Part shown: piece by piece, positions 41,726 through 53,563 of the stretch
How positions within the stretch are numbered: position 1 is the first letter of the stretch
Layout of the letters: each line of letters starts with the position of its first letter
Assembly: GCA_032718475.1 (NCBI GenBank)
Contig: JAUCBJ010008322.1
Location: 1-62,652, forward strand
Reading direction: 5' to 3'
DNA from: Nemertoderma westbladi
Lineage: Eukaryota; Xenacoelomorpha; Nemertodermatida; Nemertodermatidae
DNA length: 62,652 nucleotides
Notes under the pieces: model-generated
Seen by the model: the letters and a program-made list of their open reading frames with translations, nothing else
The model's database searches: none
Told to the model about the DNA's origin: nothing
Program-made: the position numbers and the translations under genes

Positions 41726-42365
41726 AGACCGAATTCATGACCTTTAATGTTGATGGAAACTTGACAACCATTGTCAATAATCAACTAAGGAAGGTTGATG
41801 ACTTCCAGTACCTTGAATCATGGATAGAGAGTAGCAAATAGGACATAGAAGTTAGGAAAGCAAAGGCTTGGGTAGCTCTATCAAAAATGGATACCATCTG
41901 GAAATCGGATCTCTCCAGGCACCTGAAGACTAAGTTCTTTCGAGCCACAGTGGAAAGTGTATTTTTATACGGGGGTAAGACCTGGACACTGACTAAATCA
42001 CTTGAACAACGAATTGATGGTTGCTACACAAGACTACTAAGGGCAGCCCTAAACATCAGCTGGAGACAACACATGACAAATGCCGAGCTTTATGGTACAA
42101 TACCACCTGTATCAACCACCCTCCGTGAACGCAGATTAAGATTCAGTGGGCACTGCTGGCGAAGTAAAGACGAGGTCATACCGGATCTACTTTTCTGGCA
42201 ACCAGAACCAACTCATGTAAAGCTAGTCGTGGACGACCGGCCATAACATATATAGATCAACTTGAAAGGGATACTGAACTTGGGAGAAACGAAATTGCGA
42301 CAACTATGGAGAATCGGGAAGCCTGGAAGGATCTCATTTCCACTGTCCGAGTTCGCTCGACCTAG
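41726..42365 (+). pseudogene. LINE C-terminal fragment (plus strand)
   Basis: Reads KTEFMTFNVDGN, DDFQYLESWIESSK, a stop at 41839-41841, then KAKAWVALSKMDTIWKS, RRLRFSGHCWRSKD, then a frameshift and REAWKDLISTVRVRST. It ends with TAG TAG TAG TAA TAG. This is the C-terminus of an RTE-like LINE. Together with 36425-36548 it brackets the gypsy element, but the central RT is missing. Confidence 0.65.
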
Positions 42366-42712
42366 TAGTAGTAATAGTAGTATATTTTAATGTAACAGTA
42401 CAGTAGTTTCAATATTGATAGATAAACCGTGATAAATAAACTGGTAAGAAATAGTAGCCACTTTGAGGAGTGGTTCTTGCCTGGGAACTAAATAATATAC
42501 CGTTAGTCCTAAAATCATCTACAACAATTATGTTATATAAACTCAGCCTTAAATACTGGTAAACCAATAATGAATCCAATTTAAGCATTTAACCAATCAC
42601 AGCAGGGCGAGGAATCGCACTGTGCAAATAGAACCAACAACAGTAAGCTGACATTGTAGTTAACTGTTCATTATGAAGCCTAACACGTTCAGTGTATAAG
42701 TAAAGGGCCATT
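42366..42712. other. Short intergenic stretch
   Basis: AT-rich, no gene seen. It ends at the AAGGT duplication of the next element. Confidence 0.4.
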
Positions 42713-42717
42713 AAGGT
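42713..42717 (+). repeat. Target-site duplication AAGGT, left
   Basis: Matches 49118-49122 on the other side of the 6.4-kb element. Confidence 0.85.
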
Positions 42718-43264
42718 TGTGACGGGATCTACGGATCCCGGTTTATCCGTTGGGTTTTCTATCTACGCGTCCCCGCCGTGCGTGAAAGGTAAAAGAGTTC
42801 TGGTGTTCGGTTATATGTATAAGGTATAATATAGTTGATATATATAGTATAGTATGACACGGTTACCGGTAGATAAGTATGATGGCGGTAGCGGACGGTG
42901 ATAGAAGTCACCGTTCCACCCTACTGATCTGACTGAGTAAACTGACTGAATAGGGAAGCACCAACAGGTAATATATGTACTGCACAGTTGGCCATATTAC
43001 TGTACCTAGTCGATGCTGTCCCCCCATTGGCTAATATCCCACTTCTCGCCCTTTCACCTTCCCTGGTGTGTTTCCCGTTGCCCCTGTTGTTCTCTCTCTG
43101 TTAGGGGTTTGGCCCCTGACCCTTATTGTGTGTGTCTCCTTTGGGGCCTATTGTCCCCGTTTACTGGGGTGACACGAGGTTGATTGGTAATCAACCTCGT
43201 GCTCCCAATATTGCTCAACGGCTTACTTTGTGGGTTCATGTTAGCGGAATTGGATAAGCTAACA
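42718..43264 (-). repeat. LTR (3' LTR in element orientation)
   Basis: 547 bp, TG...CA ends, nearly identical to 48571-49117. Confidence 0.9.
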
Positions 43265-43273
43265 CTCCCCCCC

Positions 43274-43302
43274 ATGCTATCTTCCCGGTGAGAAGATAGC
43301 AT
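43274..43302 (-). other. Perfect 11-bp hairpin beside the polypurine tract
   Basis: ATGCTATCTTC and GAAGATAGCAT pair around a 7-nt loop, immediately next to the G run that precedes the LTR. Confidence 0.7.
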
Positions 43303-43679
43303 CCACCAAAAAGTGCGCTACAATTCCGCTGGATCCCGATCTAGTATCGGGTGTGGGGTGGGTTATTTTCTTTCGGAGCCGGCTTTCCGGGCCGCTCCCT
43401 ATGGGTATGATATTGCTACCCTCTGGCGTTTCGTGTCGGGCCGATCGTGCGCTTCTCTCACACAACTTTTGTTTCCCCAACACTTTCGCCCTGACTCTAC
43501 TCTTCCTCTCCTCTCTTGCTCTAACTCTTGGACTTCCCTGTCCCTCACTCTTCCTCTCACTTCTCCCCCCCCCCCCACGCTTGAATTGCGCCCACACTCT
43601 CTCCACACTATCTCCATACCACCTCTCGCTATCTCTCTTGCCCTCCCTAAGGCCCTAATCTCTAATGCTACCCCTGTGC

Positions 43680-44870
43680 TATCATACCATCTACCTACTG
43701 CTTACTAACTCTAACTATCTAACTCTACTAACTACTAACTCTACTCTCCGCTAACTCTCACTACTTCTGGCTCTAACTAAAGCCTCTAACTTTCTACTAA
43801 CTCTAACTAGAACTACTAAGTCTAACTAACTCCTACTAGCTCTCTACTTCTACTAACTCTACTTGACTCCTTTGAGTCTACCAACTCTCTAACTCTACTA
43901 CCTGGCACCCTATGTGCCCTCTCTGCTCTACTCTACTACCTCTAACTCTCTAACTTTACTACCTGGCACCCTACGTGCCCGTCTCTACTCTTCTACTCAC
44001 TGGTACCCTATGTACCCTCTCTACTACCTCTAACACTCTAACTCTACTACCTGGCACCCTATGTGCCCTCTCTACTCTCTACTCTTCTCTCTTTACTACC
44101 TGGCACCCTATGTGCCCTCTCTGCTACTCTACTCTATCTCTAACTTACCTCCTTTGCATCTACTCCCTTTACGTCTACTCGCCTACACGTGACGCTCTGA
44201 ATGCCGGCAGAGTGGGTACGTTAATCATGTGAACTACTACTAACTCTTACTAACTCTACTAACTCTCTACTAACTCTTACTAACTCTTTTTGTGCCAGGC
44301 ACCTCTTGTGCCCGGCACCTTCTAACTCTACTAACTCTTTTTGTGCCCGGCACCTCTTGTGCCCGGCACCTTCTAACTCTACTAACTCTTTTTGTGCCCG
44401 GCACCTCTTGTGCCCGGCACCCACCCTAATTAACATACCCTGCTCTTACATCAAACACGTCATCACGCCCGTGCCCCACTAAGTTCAATGCATTCCCTAA
44501 TAATTCTAACTACGTGGCGCTTGCGGTGCCCACGACCCTCTACTGCTACTTCCATCTACGTGGCGCTTATGGTGCCCACAACCCTCTACTGCTCTACTAA
44601 CACCCCTAACTAGCGGTACTACGTACCCTCTTACTACTCTAGCTCTCTCTACTAGCTAGCGGTACAACGTACCCTCTTACTACTCTAGCTCTCTCTACTA
44701 GCTAGCGGTACTACGTACCCTCTAACTCTTACTCTCTAACGGTACTACGTACCCTCTAACTCTTACTCTCTAACGGTACTACGTACCACCCTTTAACTAA
44801 CTAACTAACTAACTAACTCTTACTACCTAACTTCTACCTACTCTATTATTTAATTATTTTCTTATTTTTA
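43680..44870. repeat. Pyrimidine-rich region with many small hairpin cassettes
   Basis: CTAACTCTACTAACT-type linkers separate short inverted words: GGCAC-CCTAT-GTGCC (43904, 44053, 44102), GGCAC-CCTAC-GTGCC (43965), GGTAC-CCTAT-GTACC (44002), GTGCC-C-GGCAC or GTGCC-A-GGCAC (44292-44415, six copies) and GGTAC-TAC-GTACC (44614-44780, several). Stems change on both sides together. There is no ORF. It occupies the place of pol in the element. Confidence 0.8.
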
Positions 44871-44871
44871 A

Positions 44872-47800
44872 TTAAATAATTATTTTATATTTTGTGCGTG
44901 GGAAGGGCGTCTCGCCCTCATTCCCACCCCCCTCAGTCCAAAACTTTGGACGACTAAAAACTCTCCGGTGCCCCTTCTTCCAGTAGGCACTCTCCCGCTG
45001 CCCTCCTATGCGTCCTCTAACTCTTCGCCACACTCTCTTCGGTGCTACCTTTGCTGGCCTCCCCCTTCGTATGTGCGCTGGCATTATAGCCCTCGACGAC
45101 CCCCGCTCGTCCCTCGGTATACACGGTGTCTGCCCGTGTAATGCCCCCTCGCACTGTGTCAGTCCTGCGTGTGTATGCAACACGCCTCCTTCTACTTTCC
45201 CGACTCCTTTATGTTTACTCATGGGCTTCTCTGCCCCTGGTTTAGTCCTTTCACATCCTCTCCCTTTCCAACACTCTCCGGATCTGTGTCCTTTTACCAC
45301 ACATCGATGACATAGTCCGTTTGCGTCTGTGTAGGCTACACGATCTCGTTTGGGCAACGCTTGCCAGTACTTACAACTCCTGGTCTTATGGGTTCCGTCC
45401 CAATGTAATTGACATTCGAATCCTGGATTATAGCGTTTCCTGTATAGTCCTTCACGTATCGCGCCTAGGTTTATATGTACCGATTTAGTGTTTCGATTGT
45501 CTAGACTCGGCCTACTGGGTATATTGGGATTGTGTTTATTGTTGGTGTTATTTTCTTTCTGTCCCTGCCACGGTGTGGCCCTGCTACCAGCTAGCTGTGG
45601 ACTAGCAGTCCCCTGTATGGCCGCGTGTGGTAGCGACTGTCCGCACGACCTGCTTCTCGTCCAAGGGAGTTCGATGTTCTTGCTCCTATCGGGGTATATT
45701 GTCGATATTGTGATGGGAGAATGTCACCCTGTCCCCCCCCCCGGCCGGTATGTTTGGTACTGGGGTTGATGTTAATATATTGGGGCCCATACGTCTATCT
45801 CCAATAACTCCCCCCTCCCCTGGATATATGTTATGTCCCTGTGTATTATAGTCATGCTGCTGTACCGATATAGGCCTACCCACTTCTTGCCTACCTACTG
45901 GTATGTACTCCGCGGCTTCCGGGTTTAATCCCGTCGTTCGCGCTACCCTATCGCCTACTCTATCTCTCCCAGCATGGCCTATAATAGTATGTGCAGTAAG
46001 GCCTACAGTATGTCCTGCAGTCTGCATGTGCCCTTTCGAACCGAAGTTTAATCTTCGCAAATCTCGAATCTCCCGACGACTACCGTACTCTCGATCGGCA
46101 GCTATATCCCGTCGGGAAGCTTCTCTTCGATCCCCTCTCCTGTTCTCGACTTTGTATTGGTACCTCCTGTACCCCTCTCTTGGCATGCGGTGCGTTTCTC
46201 CGGGGCGACGGCAATCTCCCGAAGTTCGACCCCACTGACTCCCTAACTCCATCTCTACTATCGACGGTCCGTTATCCGTCCTCGCACTGCTATCGTTCGT
46301 GGCGACACTTCTTCTACTATCTTCCCTTCTTCTCTTTTCTGTGTAGTGTTCCGGCTCGTGAGATCTCTCGTCGACCTCCCGGTTAAACCCCACTGTTCTT
46401 CTTCCCTCTTCTGATCGGGCTCGACGCTTTGTCTGCCCTCTCGCGACGTCAACCTGCCTCTCTCTGCTCAATCGCACGCCGCTGGGGATACTCGCAATCC
46501 CCTTATTACTCCCCATCGCCGGGTGTTGCGGTTTACCTAATTCGGCCCGCGCATTATTCGCCGACGCCTGTGGGACACTCTCTGCCCCCCCTCTCTCGCT
46601 ACTAATCTTCTGTGGTGGGGCTCCTGTAGCCCCCCCCCCCCCCCCCCCCCCCACTCGCCACATCTTACTTCACTATCTCTTACTTCGTCTCTACACCCCT
46701 CTCTAGTCGACGCACTGTCTCTACTACGGCTGGGTCTATTCACCCCCGCCTCTCTCTCTAGTACTGCGTGGCCCATTAGGCCCACCTCGGGTTGGCTCAA
46801 CCCCGCTACCTCCTGCCTACCAACTACGTGGCCTACCAGGCCGCCGTCGGGTTGGCTCAACCCTGCCACTTCCTGCCTACTAACTACGTGGCCTGCCAGG
46901 CCGCCGTCTGCCGGGCTATACACGTCTGGCACGTTCACATTAATAGCACCATTCCCAATATTATTTATTAAATCAATTAAATTGTTAGAATTTGAAACGA
47001 GATTTAAATTATTTAAATTAGAATTATTTGAATTTTCAAAATTTAAATTATTATTCGTATTATTTGAATTATTCTGAATATTTGAACTAATGTTATTATT
47101 TGAATTTAAATTTAAATTACTACTACCAGGTAAAATATTATTTCCTGTAATAAAGGGATTAGGGTTATCTACTACGGTACTATTAATATTAACTACTTCT
47201 AACGTACTACTATTACCCCCCCCCCCCCCCCCCCCCGCCCGTACGGCTACACCAGTTCTGGTTCTCTCGCTCGGTGCCTGTAAGTGGGATCTCACTCTGT
47301 GATAGTTCCAACCGCGCCAGTTCTAGTCGGCGCTGGTTTAGTTTGGCTTGATATTGCGCAAGCCCCCTTAGCTGGGCACGCAAATCATCCTGCTCACGCT
47401 CTGCCTCTATCTCACACTCTCGGTTACCCTGATCGAACAACTCAACTCTCGCAATTATCTCAAGCCGCGTCGCCGGCTCGTCCCCTACTCTCATCTCCCT
47501 CTCTATACACTCCTCGACTCTCTTTCTATACTCCCTCGCCAACTCTCCTAACTCCTCTAAGTATGCAGTTTTACCCCTCAATTGTCTCTCTAACACATTC
47601 TGCTTATTCGCCACTATTTCTATTTTATACGTCAGATTTATCTCCCACACCCTTCTTTCTTTTGCGGAGGATGTAGCAGACTTATCGGTTGTGACGGACT
47701 CCTGTCGCCCCTCCGTCCCACCAACTTTCCCCCGCCTCCCGGAACTTCCTCCGACCGACGAGACCGAATCCTCGGAGTTAACCTCGGATTCGCCCTCCTC

Positions 47801-48440
47801 AGGTCTCTTCCAACCCCCTAATTTTACTCCCCGGGCATCGACTAAGTATGGCCCTATGTACACTACACTAGGCTGCATACCCCTACACTCCCATAGATTC
47901 AATCAGTTCGTTGACAACTCCCCTCGCCCTCTCCTCGGCTAGTTCTCCCTGCCCAGAACGCACTAGGTAATCAAAGTATCTGTTCGACTCACCTAGTCGT
48001 CTCCTCAGTCTCACCTCGTCTATCTTCGCCCCTCCTTTGGCTTCTCTCAGTCGCACCCTGGTCGCGAGGTAGGCTCGTCGAAGTCGATCAGAAACCCCGA
48101 CGTCCTCGTCGCCGACCTCTCTTCCGTCTCTCCGGGTCCGACGTCGTACTGACAGCCCCACCGTCGCCGTTCCGGTGGACCGTTCGTCGTCCTCGGCCTG
48201 TGGCTGGCCGGCGACATCGGTACGTCGACCCTCGCTCCGTGTCGACTCGTCTTTCTCCCTTTCGACTCCCGACTCGTCTCTCCCTTCTCGTTGTAGACGG
48301 CCCCCCTCCGTTTGGATTGCCGGATCGTCTGTAGTCGACGGATCCGGCGTCGTGGGTCGATGCCGTCTCGCCGCGGCCTCGCGGATCGTTAGGTTGTCGT
48401 CCGGGGTCCACGGCGGTGTCGTCTCTCCTATTCGGCTCAT
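44872..48440 (-). pseudogene. Gag-like region, frame changes at G tracts
   Basis: Minus-strand frames in order: 48440-47883 (MSRIGETTPPW; Arg/Glu-rich helices), 47902-47213 (coiled coil, REYRKRVEECIEREMR), 47295-46537 (Asn-rich, with a repeated GHVVGRQEVAGLSQP unit), 46663-45686 (Arg-rich, ends after a G run), and a frame through 45510-44872 with zinc-binding FECQLHW...HKTRSC and CHRCVVKGHRSGEC. The zinc pattern aligns with the gag of the 16-kb element. Frame changes fall at G tracts of about 21 (47216-47236), 23 (46630-46652) and near 10 (45733-45742). The first two frames instead meet as TAG GGGT ATG (near 47880), which could allow reinitiation. It could be decayed, or read through slippage on the tracts. 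Confidence 0.6.
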
Positions 48441-48570
48441 CTTTGTCTTTGGTGGCTGGCAGCCACAGTCTGTCAGTTGGTTGGATCTAGTTCTATCACT
48501 GTCAGACTGTTAGGGCAGCTGCTAGGATTCTATCACTGTCAGGGCAGCTGGGTGGATCTAATTCTATCAC

Positions 48571-49117
48571 TGTGACGGGATCTACGGATCCCAGTTTATC
48601 CGTTGGGTTTTCTATCTACGCGTCCCCGCCGTGTGTGAAAGGTAAAAGAGTTCTGGTGTTCGGTTATATGTATAAGGTATAATATAGTTGATATATATAG
48701 TATAGTATGACACGGTTACCGGTAGATAAGTATGATGGCGGTAGCGGACGGTGATAGAAGTCACCGTTCCACCCTACTGATCTGACTGAGTAAACTGACT
48801 GAATAGGGAAGCACCAACAGGTAATATATGTACTGCACAGTTGGCCATATTACTGTACCTAGTCGATGCTGTCCCCCCATTGGCTAATATCCCACTTCTC
48901 GCCCTTTCACCTTCCCTGGTGTGTTTCCCGTTGCCCCTGTTGTTCTCTCTCTGTTAGGGGTTTGGCCCCTGACCCTTATTGTGTGTGTCTCCTTTGGGGC
49001 CTATTGTCCCCGTTTACTGGGGTGACACGAGGTTGATTGGTAATCAACCTCGTGCTCCCAATATTGCTCAACGGCTTACTTTCTGGGTTCATGTTAGCGG
49101 AATTGGATAAGCTAACA
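48571..49117 (-). repeat. LTR (5' LTR in element orientation)
   Basis: 547 bp, matching 42718-43264. In the leader next to it, ACAGTGATAGAA (minus strand) occurs three times between 48490 and 48575, the first spanning the LTR end. Confidence 0.9.
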
Positions 49118-49799
49118 AAGGTGGTTCCAATGCGGTTCTTCAATGCGCCGCAAAATTCCTTATTATGAATAGAAATTGATAATTCAACAACCGGATTCGT
49201 GTACACCGGGATTCGATGTATTATTACGTTACAGTTTCGTTGATTGCTCAATCGTATAGCCCTCTCGATGGCTTCTGTGTCGACGTTCTGTTTCGATGCT
49301 TGGTGTTTGTTTTGTACATCAATTTTCTTATGTAGTTCTTCCAATGTTTTCCGGTTCTTTCGTACCACATCAGTCCAGGAAGTTGCACCGCATTCACACT
49401 GGTAGGAGGGATACCTTCCTGTTGGAAAGTTTGGGTAGTTTCAATGACAGTTGTCAGTTGTGACTTGAGTCCAGCCTGTGACTCCTCGACTTCGTTTAGG
49501 TGTACCTCAATCTCACACCGGAGTGCTGATATTTCAGATCCAATGACAATTGTGTCTCCACTATTGCCGCCTTGGCCAACTTTTACTACCTTTTTTAGTG
49601 CATCTAGTTCCTGCTGTAGCTGGGAATTTTCCTCTTGCAGATCTAGTATGCGATCCCCTGCGCAAATTTCTTAGCCCCGAGTTTTATTCGTGATATTTCC
49701 TCAGTCACTTGGACATCGGACCAAACCTTTGCACAGAACGCTTTCTACACTCTCATCTGCACATATTTTTTTGCGCCGATCCTTTAGAGATTGAAGATC
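49118..49799 (-). pseudogene. LINE ORF1 fragment
   Basis: The minus-strand frame MVRKNRKTLEELHKKID...RNCNVIIHRIP resembles ORF1 of the CR1/L2-type LINE (MVKKNCEELKTINDKIS...RKFNVIINKMP). Upstream pieces up to 49799 continue as coiled-coil-like sequence with frameshifts. It is interrupted on one side by the 6.4-kb element (at AAGGT) and on the other by the RTE-like array (at 49800). Confidence 0.65.
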
Positions 49800-49813
49800 G
49801 CCGTTGTTGACTC
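49800..49813 (+). repeat. 14-bp target duplication, left
   Basis: GCCGTTGTTGACTC recurs at 53550-53563, just outside the RTE-like array. Confidence 0.75.
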
Positions 49814-52800
49814 TAATACTACTAGGATCGGCATGCTGCATTGCAGCTGCATTTTTAAGAATGCTGTGCCGGCTTGTCGACAAAATTGCGCCGCCACAAC
49901 TCCCTATCACCCATGACATTTGCTAGATCATCCGCATCTTCAAGGCCAGTGTCCTTTAAGATGTGTCTCAAGAAAGTCATGGGCTGCCCACCATACTTAT
50001 TCACTCCATGAGGCTGCCAAAGTACAAGATTATGCACTGGCTGGTCCTCACGGCGAAAGCAATGGCCTGCAAAGCGGAGGCGATTTTGTTCTAGTGTCAA
50101 GCTTGGGGGATCCAATGAGACACCTCCAATGTTATATAGTGTCTGGTTAGAGATGTGTGCATTGTACTTGACACAATGAACCCGGCGTAGCATTCTTGTG
50201 AATGTGCCATCCAGAGATTTGGTGTCCTCAGCAGTTAGAGCCCAGCATGGACTCCCATAGATTAGTACTGGAACTACTGTAAAAGCTTTTGCGGAATTGC
50301 CCGGTTATTTTCCCCGTAAAGTACTCTGTAGTTGGTTTAGCAGGCATAAAAGGCCGTGTCATTGCTGTACCGGTGTTTTTAGGGGACATAAAAGTTATTT
50401 CTTCTGTATGTGTACTTTGGAGGACATGATTAGCAATTCTATGACGCAACGCCCTAGATCCTCTTGAAACAGTGTCGTTACTATGACGACAGCTAACGGC
50501 TGAGCTTTACACGTGTAGCTTGCCTGGAGCCTTGCCTTGGTTCTTTGTTCTGCTCAGCTCAAAATGACGACATCTATCAGCTGTATCCACGTGGAGCTTT
50601 TTGCCATTCGACCAATCAGAGTTTCCCTCTTTGTGTAAAAGCTGTACAGCAGAATTACAGGATTCAGTACTGACGTTTCCCCCACGCCTAGAACACTGGC
50701 CGGGGAATGTTTTCTGACATTAGAGCGTCTTTAATTATAAGATCATCAAACTGTTATCTTGGTCAACTCGGTTAACTCGGTTTTGGTACAGCACCTCAGT
50801 CTCGGTCACGGTTTTGCACCTCGGCATCTGATTGAGCACCCTGACGTAAACTGCTTTTCGCCGCATTATTTACTGCTATTTACTGTGTTGTTAATTATAT
50901 CGTTCGTTTGCATATTATTATTTGGAGAATATTGATAAACGATCAGAAACCCCAATCTTCTTGATACACTGAGGTTAGAGAGACCGGTTACATATGACAA
51001 TTTGCGACATACATTATCGTGGTTTGTAGTGAGTTCAATGCTACTTAATAGGCCCTACAAATGTTGGTTGCTGTTCTCTTTATATATGATTAAAATCAGT
51101 GAATGTCGGCAATTCGGTGTGCAGTTGTGTGCAATAGTCTGTGTGTGCTTGACCGAGTAACAAAGCATTTCCTAAAGAATGCACTTTGTTGATCTATAAG
51201 ACATACCGTTGTGTATAGTGTAAGTCATAGCTCTGTTTAAATAGATAGAGCGCCACGTCCTAAAGGAACTGCTAATATTTCCCGAAAGTGAATAATATTC
51301 GTCAGAGATTATATATTGACGATCAATCGAATAGTACAGTGGGCCTGCACCGCAATCAAATTAAAGCATCCAAATCCAGTCTCCCGGGTATATCCAGCGG
51401 GTGAATGGTCGCGCACAGACTGGCTTTGGCTAATGTTAGAATTATTATAGGTGTTCAATACTTGTCATAGGCTAGAGTAGATTTATAACTTAGAAGACAT
51501 ATAGATTTGGCGGGTTAAACTGCCAAAGGTCTTAAAAGCGCGAACAACTACTGCTGCTCTAAATAATCGGACCTTAAGTTTCCGATTTATTCTCGGTGAC
51601 TTCCAAATCCTGGAAAGCGTATTCAAGGCTGCCCATGCCTTTCCCTTACGTATTCGAAGGTCCTCACCTGACTTCCGGATCCATGATCCCAGGTAACAGA
51701 AGTCATCCACATGCTCAAGCATACCATCTTTTGAGCTTATGCTCATCCGATCAGAGACTTGCTGAGGACTTACTTAGGACTTGACTTGTACTTAGGACTT
51801 ACTTAGGAATGAGGACTTGCTTAGGATCGGCATGCTGCATTGCAGCTGCATTTTTAAGAATGCTGTGCCGGCTTGTCGACAAAATTGCGCCGCCACAACT
51901 CCCTATCACCCATGACATTTGCTAGATCATCCGCATCTTCAAGGCCAGTGTCCTTTAAGATGCGTCTCAAGAAAGTCATGGGCTGTCCACCATGCTTATT
52001 CATTCCATGAGGTTGCCAAAGTACAACATTATGCACTGGCTGGTCCTCACGGCGAAAGCAATGTCCTGCAAAGCGGAGGCGATTTTGTTCTAGTGTCAAG
52101 CTTGGGGGATCCAATGAGACACCTCCAATGTTATATAGTGTCTGGTTGGAGATGTGTGCATTCTACTTGACACAATGAACCCGGCGTAGCATTCTTGTGA
52201 ATGTGCCATCCAGAGATTTGGTGTCCTCAGCAGTTAGAGCCCAGCATGGACTCCCATAGAGGAGTACTGGAACTACTGCTGCTCTAAATAATCGGACCTT
52301 AAGTTTCCGATTTATTCTCGGTGACTTCCAAATCCTGGAAAGCGTATTCAAGGCTGCCCATGCCTTTCCCTTACGTATTCGAAGGTCCTCACCTGACTTC
52401 CGGATCCATGATCCCAGGTAACAGAAGTCATCCACATGCTCAAGCATACCATCTTTTGAGCTTATGCTCATCCGATCAGAGACTTGCTGAGGACTTACTT
52501 AGGACTTGACTTGTACTTAGGACTTACTTAGGACTGAGGACTTGCTTAGGATCGGCATGCTGCATTGCAGCTGCATTTTTAAGAATGCTGTGCCGGCTTG
52601 TCGACAAAATTGCGCCGCCACAACTCCCTATCACCCATGACATTTGCTAGATCATCCGCATCTTCAAGGCCAGTGTCCTTTAAGATGCGTCTCAAGAAAG
52701 TCATGGGCTGTCCACCATGCTTATTCATTCCATGAGGTTGCCAAAGTACAACATTATGCACTGGCTGGTCCTCACGGCGAAAGCAATGTCCTGCAAAGCG

Positions 52801-53549
52801 GAGGCGATTTTGTTCTAGTGTCAAGCTTGGGGGATCCAATGAGACACCTCCAATGTTATATAGTGTCTGGTTGGAGATGTGTGCATTGTACTTGACACAA
52901 TGAACCCGGCGTAGCATTCTTGTGAATGTGCCATCCAGAGATTTGGTGTCATCAGCAGTTAGAGCCCAGCATGGACTCCCGTAGAGGAGTACTGGAACTA
53001 CTGCTGCTCTAAATAATCGGACCTTAAGTTTCCGATTTATTCTCGGTGACTTCCAAATCCTGGAAAGCGTATGCAAGGCTGCCCATGCCTTTCCCTTACG
53101 TATTCGAAGGTCCTCACCTGACTTCCGGATCCATGATCCCAGGTAACAGAAGTCATCCACATGCTCAAGCATACCATCTTTTGAGCTTATGCTCATCCGA
53201 TCAGAGACTTGCTGAGGACTTACTTAGGACTTGACTTGTACTTAGGACTTACTTAGGACTGAGGACTTGTTTAGGATCGGCATGCTGCATTGCAGTTGCA
53301 TTTTTTAGAATGCTGTGCCGGCTTGTCGACAAAATTGCGCCGCCACAACTCCCTATCACCCATGACATTTGCTAGATCATCCGCATCTTCAAGGCCAGTG
53401 TCCTTTAAGATGCGTCTCAAGAAAGTCATGGGCTGTCTACCATGCTTATTCACTCCATGAGGCTGCCAAAGTACAAGATTATGCACTGGCTGGTCCTCAC
53501 GGCGAAAGCAATGTCCTGCAAAGCGGAGGCGATTTTGTTCTTGTGTCAA
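49814..53549 (-). repeat. 725-bp tandem array of an RTE-like LINE 3' end
   Basis: The word CATGCTGCATTGCAG starts units at 49832, 51831, 52556 and 53281. The last three are exactly 725 bp apart. The first interval is 1999 bp, which is 725 plus a 1269-bp solo LTR plus its 5-bp duplication. Each unit encodes, on the minus strand, the RT C-terminal end (MSISSKDGMLEHVDDFCYLG to NFVDKPAQHS) and a short spacer of repeated ACTTACTTAGGACTTG. The last unit is partial (to 53549). A (TAG)-like tail sits at the left end. Confidence 0.9.
50278..51546. mobile_element. Solo LTR, 1269 bp
   Basis: Starts TGTAAAAGC, ends GCGAACA, flanked by ACTAC (50273-50277 and 51547-51551). It splits one unit of the array. 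It contains a CCAAT word near 50609. An inverted relative lies at 58398-59565. No internal region remains, so it arose by LTR-LTR recombination. The family is not identified. Confidence 0.85.
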
Positions 53550-53563
53550 GCCGTTGTTGACTC
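53550..53563 (+). repeat. 14-bp target duplication, right
   Basis: GCCGTTGTTGACTC, matching 49800-49813. Confidence 0.75.

Larger units (their letters stand above)
42718..49117 (-). mobile_element. 6.4-kb gag-only LTR element (BEL-like)
   Basis: Two 547-bp LTRs (42718-43264 and 48571-49117) start TGTGACGG and end GCTAACA on the plus strand, differ at only a few bases, and are flanked by AAGGT. A polypurine tract (GGGGGGGGAG on the minus strand) lies against the 43264 end, so the element reads on the minus strand. It encodes a gag-like region only. The rest is pyrimidine-rich repeat DNA on the plus strand, with no protease, RT or integrase. It is therefore non-autonomous. The zinc-binding pattern suggests BEL/Pao. 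Confidence 0.8.

Noticed and set aside
45008-46452. Plus-strand ORFs in the 6.4-kb element
   Set aside because: They are shadows of the minus-strand gag-like frames; the polypurine tract and zinc motifs fix the coding strand as minus.
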